DNA from: Clostridiales bacterium
Lineage (GTDB): Bacteria; Bacillota; Clostridia; Lachnospirales; Lachnospiraceae
Length of the DNA stretch: 7,248 bases
Direction of reading: 5' to 3'
Assembly: GCA_020859965.1 (NCBI GenBank)
Contig: JAJBVF010000557.1
Location: forward strand, 1 to 7,248
Both the position numbers and the translations under genes were made by a program. Under the pieces are notes generated by a model that made no database searches, was not told the origin of the DNA, and saw nothing but the letters and a program-made list of their open reading frames with translations. Below, piece after piece: positions 1 to 5,677 of the stretch; the first letter of the stretch is position 1; each line of letters opens with the position of its first letter.

Positions 1-63
1 TATTTGGAAAGATATATTAGAATAGAATAAGCTTTGATCTGTATATGCAAAGGACGTGAACTT

Positions 64-339
64 ATGGCAGAGATTAACAACACACAGTATTTTAAATACA
101 ATACAGATCCGGAAACACGGGTGAAGATGGTGCTGGATGTGGTTTACAATGCGATGGCGGAAAAGGGCTACAATCCGGTCAATCAGATAGTGGGTTATAT
201 TATGTCCGGAGATCCGACCTACATTACGAACCATAACAATGCCCGAAGTATGATTATGAAAGTAGAACGTGATGAACTGGTAGAAGAGCTTTTAAGAGAG
301 TACATCAGGAATAAGTCATGGGAACGGAAGGAAGTATGA
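64..339 (+). CDS. ireB: IreB family regulatory phosphoprotein (UPF0297/DUF965)
   Basis: Small cytosolic protein of 91 residues, close to the usual 85-90 of the family. Recognisable family features are the N-terminal NTQYF block, the central NPVNQIVGYIMSGDPTYI stretch (about residues 40-57) and the basic/acidic helical end. In Enterococcus faecalis, IreB is phosphorylated on N-terminal threonines by the PASTA kinase IreK and dampens cephalosporin resistance; that role is family knowledge and is not shown here. The start is the ATG at 64, nine bases after AAAGGA (49-54). A TTG at 34 in the same frame would add ten residues not typical of the family. The stop overlaps the ruvX start as ATGA, so the two are probably translationally coupled. 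The B. subtilis neighbour order (yrzL-yrrK-yrzB) is the same. The 63 bases upstream are AT-rich and show no promoter I can defend. Confidence 0.95.
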   Translation: MAEINNTQYFKYNTDPETRVKMVLDVVYNAMAEKGYNPVNQIVGYIMSGDPTYITNHNNARSMIMKVERDELVEELLREYIRNKSWERKEV

Positions 340-761
340 CCCGCATCATGGGACTGGATTATGGCTCGAAGACGGTCGGTGTGGCGATCAGCGATCCGCT
401 TGGGCTGACAGCTCAGGGAATTGAGACGATTCAGCGGGCGCAGGAAAATAAGCTGCGCAGGACACTCGCGCGCATTGAAGAACTGGTTTCCCGGTATGAA
501 GTGAAAGAAATTGTATTGGGATATCCCAAGAACATGAACAATACGATTGGAGAACGGGCGGAGAAATCACTGGAATTCCGTGATATGCTCGAGCGGCGGA
601 CAGGGCTTCCGGTTGTGATGTGGGATGAGCGCCTGACAACTGTATCCGCAGAACGGACATTGATGGAGAGCGGAGTGCGGCGTGAGAATCGCAAACAATA
701 TGTGGATATGATAGCGGCGGTCTATATCCTGCAGGGCTATTTGGATTATCGCAGCCGCTGA
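336..761 (+). CDS. ruvX: Putative pre-16S rRNA nuclease / Holliday junction resolvase YqgF (RuvX)
   Basis: RNase H-fold nuclease of 141 residues, the normal family length. Family members process the 5' end of 16S rRNA in E. coli and have been proposed as Holliday junction resolvases; the rRNA role is the better supported. Visible motifs are the N-terminal GLDYGSKTVGVAISD with acidic D8, the LGYPKNMNNTIGERA loop (residues about 64-78), WDERLTT with E98, and a C-terminal D124 in the VDMIAA helix. Together these give the expected acidic active site. I chose the ATG at 336, which overlaps the ireB stop; an in-frame ATG at 318 would prepend six residues (MGTEGS) not typical of the family. GGAACGG/AAGGAAG upstream gives a purine-rich ribosome site inside ireB. 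It is followed 66 bases later by the DUF1292 gene, as in B. subtilis. Confidence 0.95.
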   Translation: MTRIMGLDYGSKTVGVAISDPLGLTAQGIETIQRAQENKLRRTLARIEELVSRYEVKEIVLGYPKNMNNTIGERAEKSLEFRDMLERRTGLPVVMWDERLTTVSAERTLMESGVRRENRKQYVDMIAAVYILQGYLDYRSR

Positions 762-827
762 ACGATTGGGAAGACTATACTGTTGTTACGTGTGCAGATG
801 GATGATAAATGGAAGAAGAGGAGCAGT

Positions 828-1091
828 ATGGATAAAATCGAATTTTGCCCGGTAGAAGGTGGAGAGACAGCCTGGTTTTTTGTACTGGAAGAGACCAGAA
901 TCAATGGAATTTCTTACCTTCTGGTGACTGATTCAGAAGAAGAGAAAGAAGCGGAGGCTTATATCCTTAAGGACACATCGAAGGATGGGGATTCGGAAGC
1001 AGTGTACGAGTTTGTGGAAGATGACGACGAACTGGAAGCGATATCTAAGATTTTTGCAGAGCTTTTAGAGGACGTGGATATAAAGCTCTGA
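828..1091 (+). CDS. DUF1292 domain-containing protein (YrzB-like)
   Basis: Acidic protein of 87 residues with the DUF1292 layout: a short beta-rich core (EFCPVEGGETAWFFVLEETRINGISYLLVTDS, in two blocks about residues 5-36) followed by a charged loop and an acidic C-terminal helix (VEDDDELEAISKIFAELLED). Its function is unknown; it is conserved next to ireB and ruvX in many Firmicutes, as B. subtilis yrzB is, and this supports the call. The start chosen is the ATG at 828, preceded by AGAGGAG (817-823) at a rather short spacing of four bases. Its sequence MDKIEF matches the usual beginning of the family. In-frame ATG at 798 and TTG at 783 would add residues with no family support. No membrane segment or cysteine cluster is present. 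The end of the gene overlaps an inverted repeat (1057-1090). Confidence 0.88.
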   Translation: MDKIEFCPVEGGETAWFFVLEETRINGISYLLVTDSEEEKEAEAYILKDTSKDGDSEAVYEFVEDDDELEAISKIFAELLEDVDIKL

Positions 1092-1103
1092 GAAGTGTTT
1101 TTT
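1057..1103 (+). terminator. Possible weak terminator or attenuating hairpin after DUF1292 gene
   Basis: CAGAGCTTT (1057-1065) is perfectly complementary to AAAGCTCTG (1082-1090), giving a 9-bp stem with a 16-base loop that spans the last codons and stop of the DUF1292 gene. Six T residues follow at 1098-1103, but only after seven intervening bases. The geometry is therefore poor for an intrinsic terminator. It could be a partial terminator separating ireB-ruvX-DUF1292 from rnjA, or an RNA structure protecting or limiting the upstream message. What is seen is the repeat and the T-run; the function is inferred. Confidence 0.3.
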
Positions 1104-1206
1104 CATACACGATATAAGAGAATACAGGTTGAAGCGGTGCCATCAGGACACCTTTGTATTTGTGCGTAAAAAAAGGGAATAGAAAAAGAAGAAAAGAGGT
1201 AATAGA

Positions 1207-2907
1207 TTGAAAAAAGGACAGAACAAACTGAACAGACAGAGCATACAGGACAGTGTGGACAAACTGAAGATTATTCCGATCGGCGGCCTGGGACTGATCG
1301 GTATGAATATTACGGCCTTTGAATACAATGACAGTATTATTGTGGTAGATTGCGGACTGGCATTTCCGGAAGACGATATGCTGGGAGTGGATCTGGTGAT
1401 TCCGGATATCACATATCTGAAGGAAAATGCGGAAAAAGTAAAAGGATTCGTGTTTACGCATGGACATGAGGATCACATCGGAGCGGTTCCCTATGTGCTG
1501 AAAGAGCTGAATGTTCCTCTTTATGCGACAAAACTGACAATGGGGCTGATCGAAAGAAAACTGACGGAGAGCGGTATGATGCGTACGACAAAGCGTAAGG
1601 TCGTAAAGCAGGGACAGTCGATCAATCTTGGCGATTTCCGTGTGGAATTTATCCGGACAAACCACAGTATCGCAGATGCAGTAGCACTGGCCATTTATTC
1701 TCCGGCCGGGGTTGTGATTCATACAGGAGACTTTAAGGTAGATTATACACCGGTATATGGGGACGCGATCGACCTGCAGCGATTTGCTGAGTTAGGGAAA
1801 AAAGGCGTGCTGGCACTTATGTGCGACAGTACGAACGCGGAACGTCCGGGATTTACGGCGTCTGAGCGAACGGTTGGAAAGACCTTTGATCATTTGTTTT
1901 CTGAAAACGCGCAGCATCGCATTATTATTGCGACATTTGCATCCAATGTGGATCGTGTGCAGCAGATTATTAATACCGCATACAAATACGGCAGAAAAGT
2001 TGTGATCGAGGGACGCAGTATGGTCAATGTGATCTCGACAGCTTCCGAGCTTGGTTATCTCAATATCCCCCAGAATACGCTGATCGAGCTGGAGGAAATG
2101 AAGAATTATACAGATGAACAGCTGGTGCTGATCACGACAGGCAGCCAGGGTGAATCGATGGCTGCCCTTTCCAGGATTGCGGCGAATATGCATAAGAAGA
2201 TTACGATCCATCCAAACGATGTCGTGATCTTCAGTTCCAATCCGATTCCTGGCAATGAAAAACCAGTCTCAAAGGTGATCAATGAGCTTTCCATGAAAGG
2301 AGCAAATGTTATTTTTCAGGATACTCATGTCTCCGGACATGCCTGCCAGGAGGATATCAAACTGATCTATTCGCTGGTAAAGCCGAAATACGCGATACCG
2401 GTACATGGCGAATATCGTCATTTAAAAGCGCAGGCAAAGCTTGTGGAGGATCTCGGGATTGAAAAAGATCATATTCTGATGCTTCAGGCCGGGGACATTC
2501 TGGAACTGAGTGAGGATTCCGTGGCTGTGACCGGTCATGTACAGACCGGCTCGATTCTCGTGGATGGACTTGGTGTGGGCGATGTCGGGAATATCGTATT
2601 GCGTGACCGTCAGCATCTCGCGGAGGATGGAATCGTCATTGCAGTGCTGACACTGGAAAAGTACAGCGGTCAGATCCTGTCCGGACCGGATATTGTTTCC
2701 AGAGGATTTGTTTATGTCCGCGAGTCAGAGGATCTGATGGAAGAAGCACGAACGGTGGTAGAGGAAGCACTGGAGCATTGCACGGCACATCATATTTCGG
2801 ACTGGGCAAAGATGAAGAATGCGATCCGGGATTCCCTTGGGGATTTTCTCTGGAAGCGTACGAAACGCAGACCGATGCTCCTGCCGATTATTATGGAAGT
2901 AGAGTGA
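1207..2907 (+). CDS. rnj: Ribonuclease J
   Basis: Zinc-dependent endonuclease and 5'-to-3' exoribonuclease of the metallo-beta-lactamase/beta-CASP family, acting in mRNA turnover and rRNA maturation in the cytosol. The 566 residues compare with about 555 for B. subtilis RNase J1. Visible metal-site motifs are HGHEDH (residues 85-90), H153 in TNHSIAD, and HTGDFK (172-177, D175). Beta-CASP features include the STNAERPG stretch, TTGSQGE, HVSGH (H374, H378) and VHGEYRHL (H400). The C-terminal domain begins about residue 450, with the GPDIVSRGFVYVRE block near 496. The start is TTG at 1207, six bases after AAGAGGT (1195-1200... ending at 1200). An in-frame TAG at 1180 excludes a longer protein, and the next Met lies inside the core fold. 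The weak start codon may limit expression. The ylbF-family gene begins three bases after the stop. I cannot say whether it is the J1 or J2 type. Confidence 0.96.
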   Translation: MKKGQNKLNRQSIQDSVDKLKIIPIGGLGLIGMNITAFEYNDSIIVVDCGLAFPEDDMLGVDLVIPDITYLKENAEKVKGFVFTHGHEDHIGAVPYVLKELNVPLYATKLTMGLIERKLTESGMMRTTKRKVVKQGQSINLGDFRVEFIRTNHSIADAVALAIYSPAGVVIHTGDFKVDYTPVYGDAIDLQRFAELGKKGVLALMCDSTNAERPGFTASERTVGKTFDHLFSENAQHRIIIATFASNVDRVQQIINTAYKYGRKVVIEGRSMVNVISTASELGYLNIPQNTLIELEEMKNYTDEQLVLITTGSQGESMAALSRIAANMHKKITIHPNDVVIFSSNPIPGNEKPVSKVINELSMKGANVIFQDTHVSGHACQEDIKLIYSLVKPKYAIPVHGEYRHLKAQAKLVEDLGIEKDHILMLQAGDILELSEDSVAVTGHVQTGSILVDGLGVGDVGNIVLRDRQHLAEDGIVIAVLTLEKYSGQILSGPDIVSRGFVYVRESEDLMEEARTVVEEALEHCTAHHISDWAKMKNAIRDSLGDFLWKRTKRRPMLLPIIMEVE

Positions 2908-2910
2908 CAG

Positions 2911-3258
2911 ATGATGGCTTCAATAGAAGAATGTACACAGGAATTGATCCGGGCGATTCATGAAAGCCGGGAATATCAGGAGTATCAGAATCTCCGGGAA
3001 GTGACTTCCGGCGATGAGGAATTGCATGCCAGACTGAATGAATTTCGGAAGCGTGTCTATGAGGTTCAGACTTCAGGCGGGACTCTGGACAATTACAGCG
3101 ATCAGGAACAGTTGGGTACCTATGCGACGGAATTTCGCAAAAATGAGCTGGTAGATGAGTATCTGAAGGCGGAACTGCATGTCTGCCGGATGATTCAGAA
3201 AACGATGTTTCTTCTGGCGGAGGCTATAGACCTGGATCTGGATGATGTGGTTTCCTGA
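2911..3258 (+). CDS. YlbF family regulator (YheA/YmcA/YlbF superfamily)
   Basis: Predicted all-helical cytosolic protein of 115 residues, shorter than B. subtilis YlbF or YmcA (about 145-150). The family pattern is visible: an N-terminal helix (ECTQELIRAIHESREYQEYQ), a middle helix (DEELHARLNEFRKRVYEVQ) and a C-terminal helix after a conserved-looking EFRKNELVDEYLKAE segment. In B. subtilis, YlbF, YmcA and YaaT form the Y-complex that modulates RNase Y and affects competence, sporulation and biofilm. The present protein may not be an orthologue of either one. It starts three bases after the RNase J stop with no strong ribosome site (GGAAG at 2895-2899 is eleven bases away), which suggests coupled translation. 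Met at 2914 is an alternative start. The tight link to RNase J implies a role in RNA decay, by inference. Confidence 0.88.
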   Translation: MMASIEECTQELIRAIHESREYQEYQNLREVTSGDEELHARLNEFRKRVYEVQTSGGTLDNYSDQEQLGTYATEFRKNELVDEYLKAELHVCRMIQKTMFLLAEAIDLDLDDVVS

Positions 3259-3326
3259 ACCGGAAACGTACAGTGTTTGGGCCATGACATCGGATGGGGA
3301 CAAAGAAAAAACGGAGAAGATAAGCT

Positions 3327-4004
3327 ATGATCATACCGGAGCGTGTGTCTGTATACATGAGTTCGCTGGATACCGGAAACGGAGATTTCCTGGATGAGCT
3401 GGAGCGTGAGGCACTTACGGAAGAAGTGCCGGTGATCCGGAAGGATATGCAGAGTTTCCTCAAGGTGCTTCTGGCGGTACAGCAGCCGCATCGAATCCTT
3501 GAGGTGGGCACAGCGGTCGGCTTTTCTGCGCTGCTGATGGCGGCAAATACATTGCCGGAGTGTCGGATTACTACGATTGAAAATTATGAAAAACGCTATA
3601 CGGCTGCAAGGGAAAATTTTGCCCGGGCAGGGATGGAAAAACGGATTGAATTACTGACCGGGGACGCGCAGGAAATCCTGCCGACGCTTTCCGGCCATTA
3701 TGATTTTATTTTTATGGATGCGGCAAAAGGTCAGTATATTTATTTTCTTCCGGAGCTTATGCGGCTTTTGCGTACCGGGGGCTTGCTGGTATCGGACAAT
3801 GTGCTTCAGGATGGAGATATTATTGAGTCGCATTATGCGGTGGAACAGCGCAACCGTACGATTTATAAAAGGATGCGCGAATATCTGTATGTGCTGAAGC
3901 ATTCGGAAGGTTTGCTGACATCGATCGTGGCGGTGGGAGACGGCGCTGCGGTGACTGTGAAACAGACGGAGGACGTCATTCTGTGCAGTAAAGAAATTCG
4001 CTGA
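3327..4004 (+). CDS. trmR: SAM-dependent O-methyltransferase, probable tRNA 5-hydroxyuridine methyltransferase TrmR
   Basis: Class I methyltransferase of the COMT-like COG4122 group, 225 residues. The SAM-binding motif I is LEVGTAVGFSALL (E59, G61, G65). The metal site characteristic of this group is visible as D131 in FMDAAKGQY, and D157-N158 in VSDNVLQDG. In B. subtilis the orthologous-looking TrmR (YrrM) methylates 5-hydroxyuridine at tRNA position 34 to 5-methoxyuridine. The next gene here is a U32 protein of the kind that makes the hydroxyl group, so the pathway assignment is supported by context. The start is ATG at 3327 with GGAGA (3313-3317) nine bases before it. A generic small-molecule O-methyltransferase remains possible from sequence alone. 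The gene lies 68 bases after the ylbF-family gene and is probably in the same transcript. Confidence 0.85.
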   Translation: MIIPERVSVYMSSLDTGNGDFLDELEREALTEEVPVIRKDMQSFLKVLLAVQQPHRILEVGTAVGFSALLMAANTLPECRITTIENYEKRYTAARENFARAGMEKRIELLTGDAQEILPTLSGHYDFIFMDAAKGQYIYFLPELMRLLRTGGLLVSDNVLQDGDIIESHYAVEQRNRTIYKRMREYLYVLKHSEGLLTSIVAVGDGAAVTVKQTEDVILCSKEIR

Positions 4005-4007
4005 GGG

Positions 4008-4051
4008 CAGAATGACTGCATGATATCTGACGTGATCGTGCGGGCATTCTG
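4008..4051 (+). repeat. Inverted repeat CAGAATG...CATTCTG after trmR
   Basis: CAGAATG (4008-4014) and CATTCTG (4045-4051) are perfect complements separated by 30 bases, starting four bases after the trmR stop. No T-run follows, so it is not a standard intrinsic terminator. It may be a weak RNA hairpin or a chance pairing. Its left arm overlaps the 14-base direct repeat shared with the region after the U32 gene. Confidence 0.3.
4009..4022 (+). repeat. 14-base direct repeat, copy 1 (AGAATGACTGCATG)
   Basis: This sequence occurs identically at 5462-5475. Both copies lie in non-coding DNA shortly after a tRNA-modification gene, and both sit in a GCAG...AATGA-CTGC dyad. Here the hairpin stem is only four base pairs. 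An exact 14-mer shared within 7 kb is uncommon by chance but not decisive. Confidence 0.45.
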
Positions 4052-4089
4052 TGAAAATACGCAGCGTTCGTCCGGAAAATATCTGCCGG

Positions 4090-4124
4090 GAAATGGCTGT
4101 ATGCGAAATGGCTGTATGTGAAAT
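4090..4124 (+). repeat. 15-base tandem repeat upstream of U32 gene
   Basis: GAAATGGCTGTATGC (4090-4104) is followed directly by GAAATGGCTGTATGT (4105-4119) and by a partial third copy GAAAT (4120-4124). The two full units differ only in the last base. The repeat ends 28 bases before the U32 start, so it lies in the untranslated leader or spacer. It is probably a slippage duplication; whether it affects expression is unknown. Confidence 0.8.
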
Positions 4125-4152
4125 ACACTTTTTATAGAAAGGCGACATGTTT

Positions 4153-5430
4153 ATGAGATATCCGGAATTATTGATACCGGCAAGCAGCCTGGAAGTGCTG
4201 AAGACGGCCGTGATATTTGGCGCGGATGCCGTGTATATCGGTGGGGAGGCTTTTGGTCTGCGCGCGAAAGCAAAAAATTTTACGATGCCGGAGATGGCGG
4301 AAGGGATTGCGTTTGCACATGCGCGCGGCGTGAAAGTCTACGTGACTGCGAATATCCTTGCACACAATTCGGACCTGAAGGGCGTCGAGGTATATTTTGA
4401 AGAATTGAGAAAACTGCACCCGGACGCGCTCATTATAGCGGATCCGGGTGTATTTATGATTGCGAAACGGGTTTGTCCTGAGATTGAACGTCATATCAGC
4501 ACACAGGCGAATAATACGAATTATGAGACCTGCCGTTTCTGGTGGGAGCTGGGCGCGAAGCGCATTGTTACCGCGCGGGAGCTTTCCCTTGCGGAGATCC
4601 GGGAACTTCGCATGAACATACCGGAAGAAATGGAGATTGAAAGTTTTGTGCATGGAGCTATGTGCATTTCTTATTCCGGGCGTTGTCTGCTGAGCAATTA
4701 TTTTACAGGGAGAGACGCGAATCAGGGAGCATGTACTCATCCGTGCCGCTGGAAATATGCGGTGATGGAAGAGACCAGACCCGGAGAATATCTTCCGGTG
4801 GAGGAAAACGAGAGAGGCACATTCATTTTTAATTCCAAAGACCTCTGTATGATCGAACACATTCCGGATCTGCTGGACGCTGGCATCGACAGTCTGAAGA
4901 TTGAAGGCAGGATGAAGACAGCTTTGTACGTGGCGACAGTGGCGCGCACTTATCGGAAGGCTATTGACGACTGCATCAGAAGCAGAGCACTTTATGAGAA
5001 AAATATGGCATGGTATCAGGAACAGATCGCGAGCTGTACTTATCGCCAGTTTACCACCGGTTTCTTTTACGGAAAGCCGGACCACTCGTCACAGATTTAC
5101 GACAGCAATACTTATATCAAAACATATACGTATCTGGGGATCATCGGGGAATGTCAGGTACCGGATTTCTTTGACCATTCCGGCATGGAACGTTCAGAGG
5201 ATGGCAGCGGAGGCTGGTATTCGATCGAACAGAGAAACAAATTTACTGTCGGGGAGATCATTGAGGTGATGAAGCCGGATGGTGAAAACACTGAGACAGT
5301 TGTATGTGCCATCTGTGATGAAAATGGTCAGAAAATGGAAAGTGCGCCGCATCCGCAGCAAAAGCTATGGGTGCGGCTGGAATGCCCGGCAGAGCAATAT
5401 GACCTTTTGCGCAGAGCGGAGAAAAGCTGA
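4153..5430 (+). CDS. trhP: U32 family protein, probable tRNA U34 hydroxylase TrhP
   Basis: Peptidase U32 family protein of 425 residues, close to B. subtilis TrhP2 (YrrO, about 420). The N-terminal TIM-barrel half opens with PELLIPASSLEVLK and GADAVYIGG. The U32 signature E-x-F-x2-G-A-M-C-x4-G-x-C-x-L-S is complete in the stretch around residues 163-181. Four cysteines, C171, C178, C194 and C232, match the spacing of the iron-sulfur ligands known in UbiU-type U32 proteins, so a 4Fe-4S cluster is likely. U32 proteins of this type act in prephenate-dependent hydroxylation of uridine 34 in tRNA, rather than as proteases. The upstream trmR would then methylate the product. ATG at 4153 sits eight to ten bases after AAAGG (4138-4142) and gives the normal N-terminus; ATG at 4147 is an alternative adding two residues. 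The C-terminal part from about residue 330 is the beta-barrel domain typical of long members. Confidence 0.88.
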   Translation: MRYPELLIPASSLEVLKTAVIFGADAVYIGGEAFGLRAKAKNFTMPEMAEGIAFAHARGVKVYVTANILAHNSDLKGVEVYFEELRKLHPDALIIADPGVFMIAKRVCPEIERHISTQANNTNYETCRFWWELGAKRIVTARELSLAEIRELRMNIPEEMEIESFVHGAMCISYSGRCLLSNYFTGRDANQGACTHPCRWKYAVMEETRPGEYLPVEENERGTFIFNSKDLCMIEHIPDLLDAGIDSLKIEGRMKTALYVATVARTYRKAIDDCIRSRALYEKNMAWYQEQIASCTYRQFTTGFFYGKPDHSSQIYDSNTYIKTYTYLGIIGECQVPDFFDHSGMERSEDGSGGWYSIEQRNKFTVGEIIEVMKPDGENTETVVCAICDENGQKMESAPHPQQKLWVRLECPAEQYDLLRRAEKS

Positions 5431-5446
5431 ACGTATGCGGGTAGGG

Positions 5447-5492
5447 CAGTTTTCATGCAGAAGAATGACTGCATGGCAAAAGAACTGTACAG
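5447..5492 (+). repeat. Imperfect stem-loop after U32 gene
   Basis: CATGCAG (5454-5460) pairs perfectly with CTGCATG (5469-5475) around an eight-base loop. Beyond a small bulge, the flanks CAGTTTT (5447-5453) can pair further with AAAA and CTG in 5478-5487. The palindrome CTGTACAG (5485-5492) adjoins. No T-run follows on the + strand, so it is not a classic intrinsic terminator although it sits where one is expected. It may mark the 3' end of the trmR-trhP message in another way. Confidence 0.45.
5462..5475 (+). repeat. 14-base direct repeat, copy 2 (AGAATGACTGCATG)
   Basis: Identical to 4009-4022. In this copy the repeat forms the loop and right arm of a seven-base-pair hairpin with CATGCAG at 5454-5460. 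Both copies are preceded at a short distance by AGGGCAG (4004-4010 and 5443-5449). Confidence 0.45.
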
Positions 5493-5524
5493 AAAAGAAA
5501 ACTATGCTCCATTTGATTTATAAT

Positions 5525-5553
5525 TTGCCATAAAGTTTCCACTGTGCTATACT
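5525..5553 (+). promoter_or_regulatory. Sigma-A promoter with extended -10, driving the kinase gene
   Basis: TTGCCA (5525-5530) and TATACT (5548-5553) are separated by the optimal 17 bases, and TG stands one base before the -10 hexamer (TGCTATACT), giving an extended -10 element. Transcription would start near 5560, leaving a leader of about 118 bases before the kinase ATG at 5678. This is the best promoter I can see in the window, and it indicates that the kinase unit is transcribed separately from the upstream tRNA-modification genes. Confidence 0.75.
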
Positions 5554-5579
5554 GATAATATCATGGCTGGAGGACAGAA

Positions 5580-5627
5580 ATGGCGTATAGATGTGAAGTA
5601 CGGAAAAGTCCGAAGCCTTCCTTTTGA
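5580..5627 (+). CDS. Possible 15-residue leader peptide in the kinase 5' untranslated region
   Basis: An ATG at 5580 is preceded at five bases by GGAGGA (5569-5574), a stronger ribosome site than that of the kinase gene itself. The frame encodes MAYRCEVRKSPKPSF and stops at 5625-5627, 50 bases before the kinase start. A small hairpin CGGA-AAAG-TCCG (5601-5612) lies inside it. No enrichment for one amino acid is seen, so classical amino-acid attenuation is not indicated. A second overlapping frame (ATG 5563 to TAA 5640, 25 residues) lacks a ribosome site. The open frame and ribosome site are seen directly; translation and a regulatory role are inferred. Confidence 0.3.
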   Translation: MAYRCEVRKSPKPSF

Positions 5628-5677
5628 CAGAAATACATAAATCGCGTGTGATAAGCAAAAGAAGTGTGGGGAATACT

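Noticed and set aside
1136..1152. GGTG...CACC hairpin in the spacer before RNase J
   Set aside because: Only four base pairs around a nine-base loop; too weak to call a regulatory structure.
1045..1722. Minus-strand open frame of 225 codons across the RNase J start
   Set aside because: It runs antisense to the DUF1292 end and the RNase J catalytic motifs; its composition is that of a shadow frame and no family pattern is visible.
4110..4138. TATAGA as a -10 element before the U32 gene
   Set aside because: There is no -35 match at a suitable distance, and the implied transcript start would leave almost no leader and remove the ribosome site.
3651..4148. Minus-strand open frame of 165 codons over the end of trmR
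   Set aside because: It is antisense to the conserved metal-site region of the methyltransferase and has a His/Ile-rich shadow composition. The part in the intergenic region merely reads through the tandem repeat.
4168..5085. Long minus-strand open frame of 305 codons inside the U32 gene
   Set aside because: It lies wholly opposite a gene with complete family motifs, its translation is rich in Cys, His and Arg with no recognisable domain, and no ribosome site or promoter supports it.
5563..5640. 25-codon frame starting at ATG 5563 in the kinase leader
   Set aside because: It has no ribosome site and lies only a few bases after the predicted transcript start; the overlapping 15-codon frame with GGAGGA is the better candidate.
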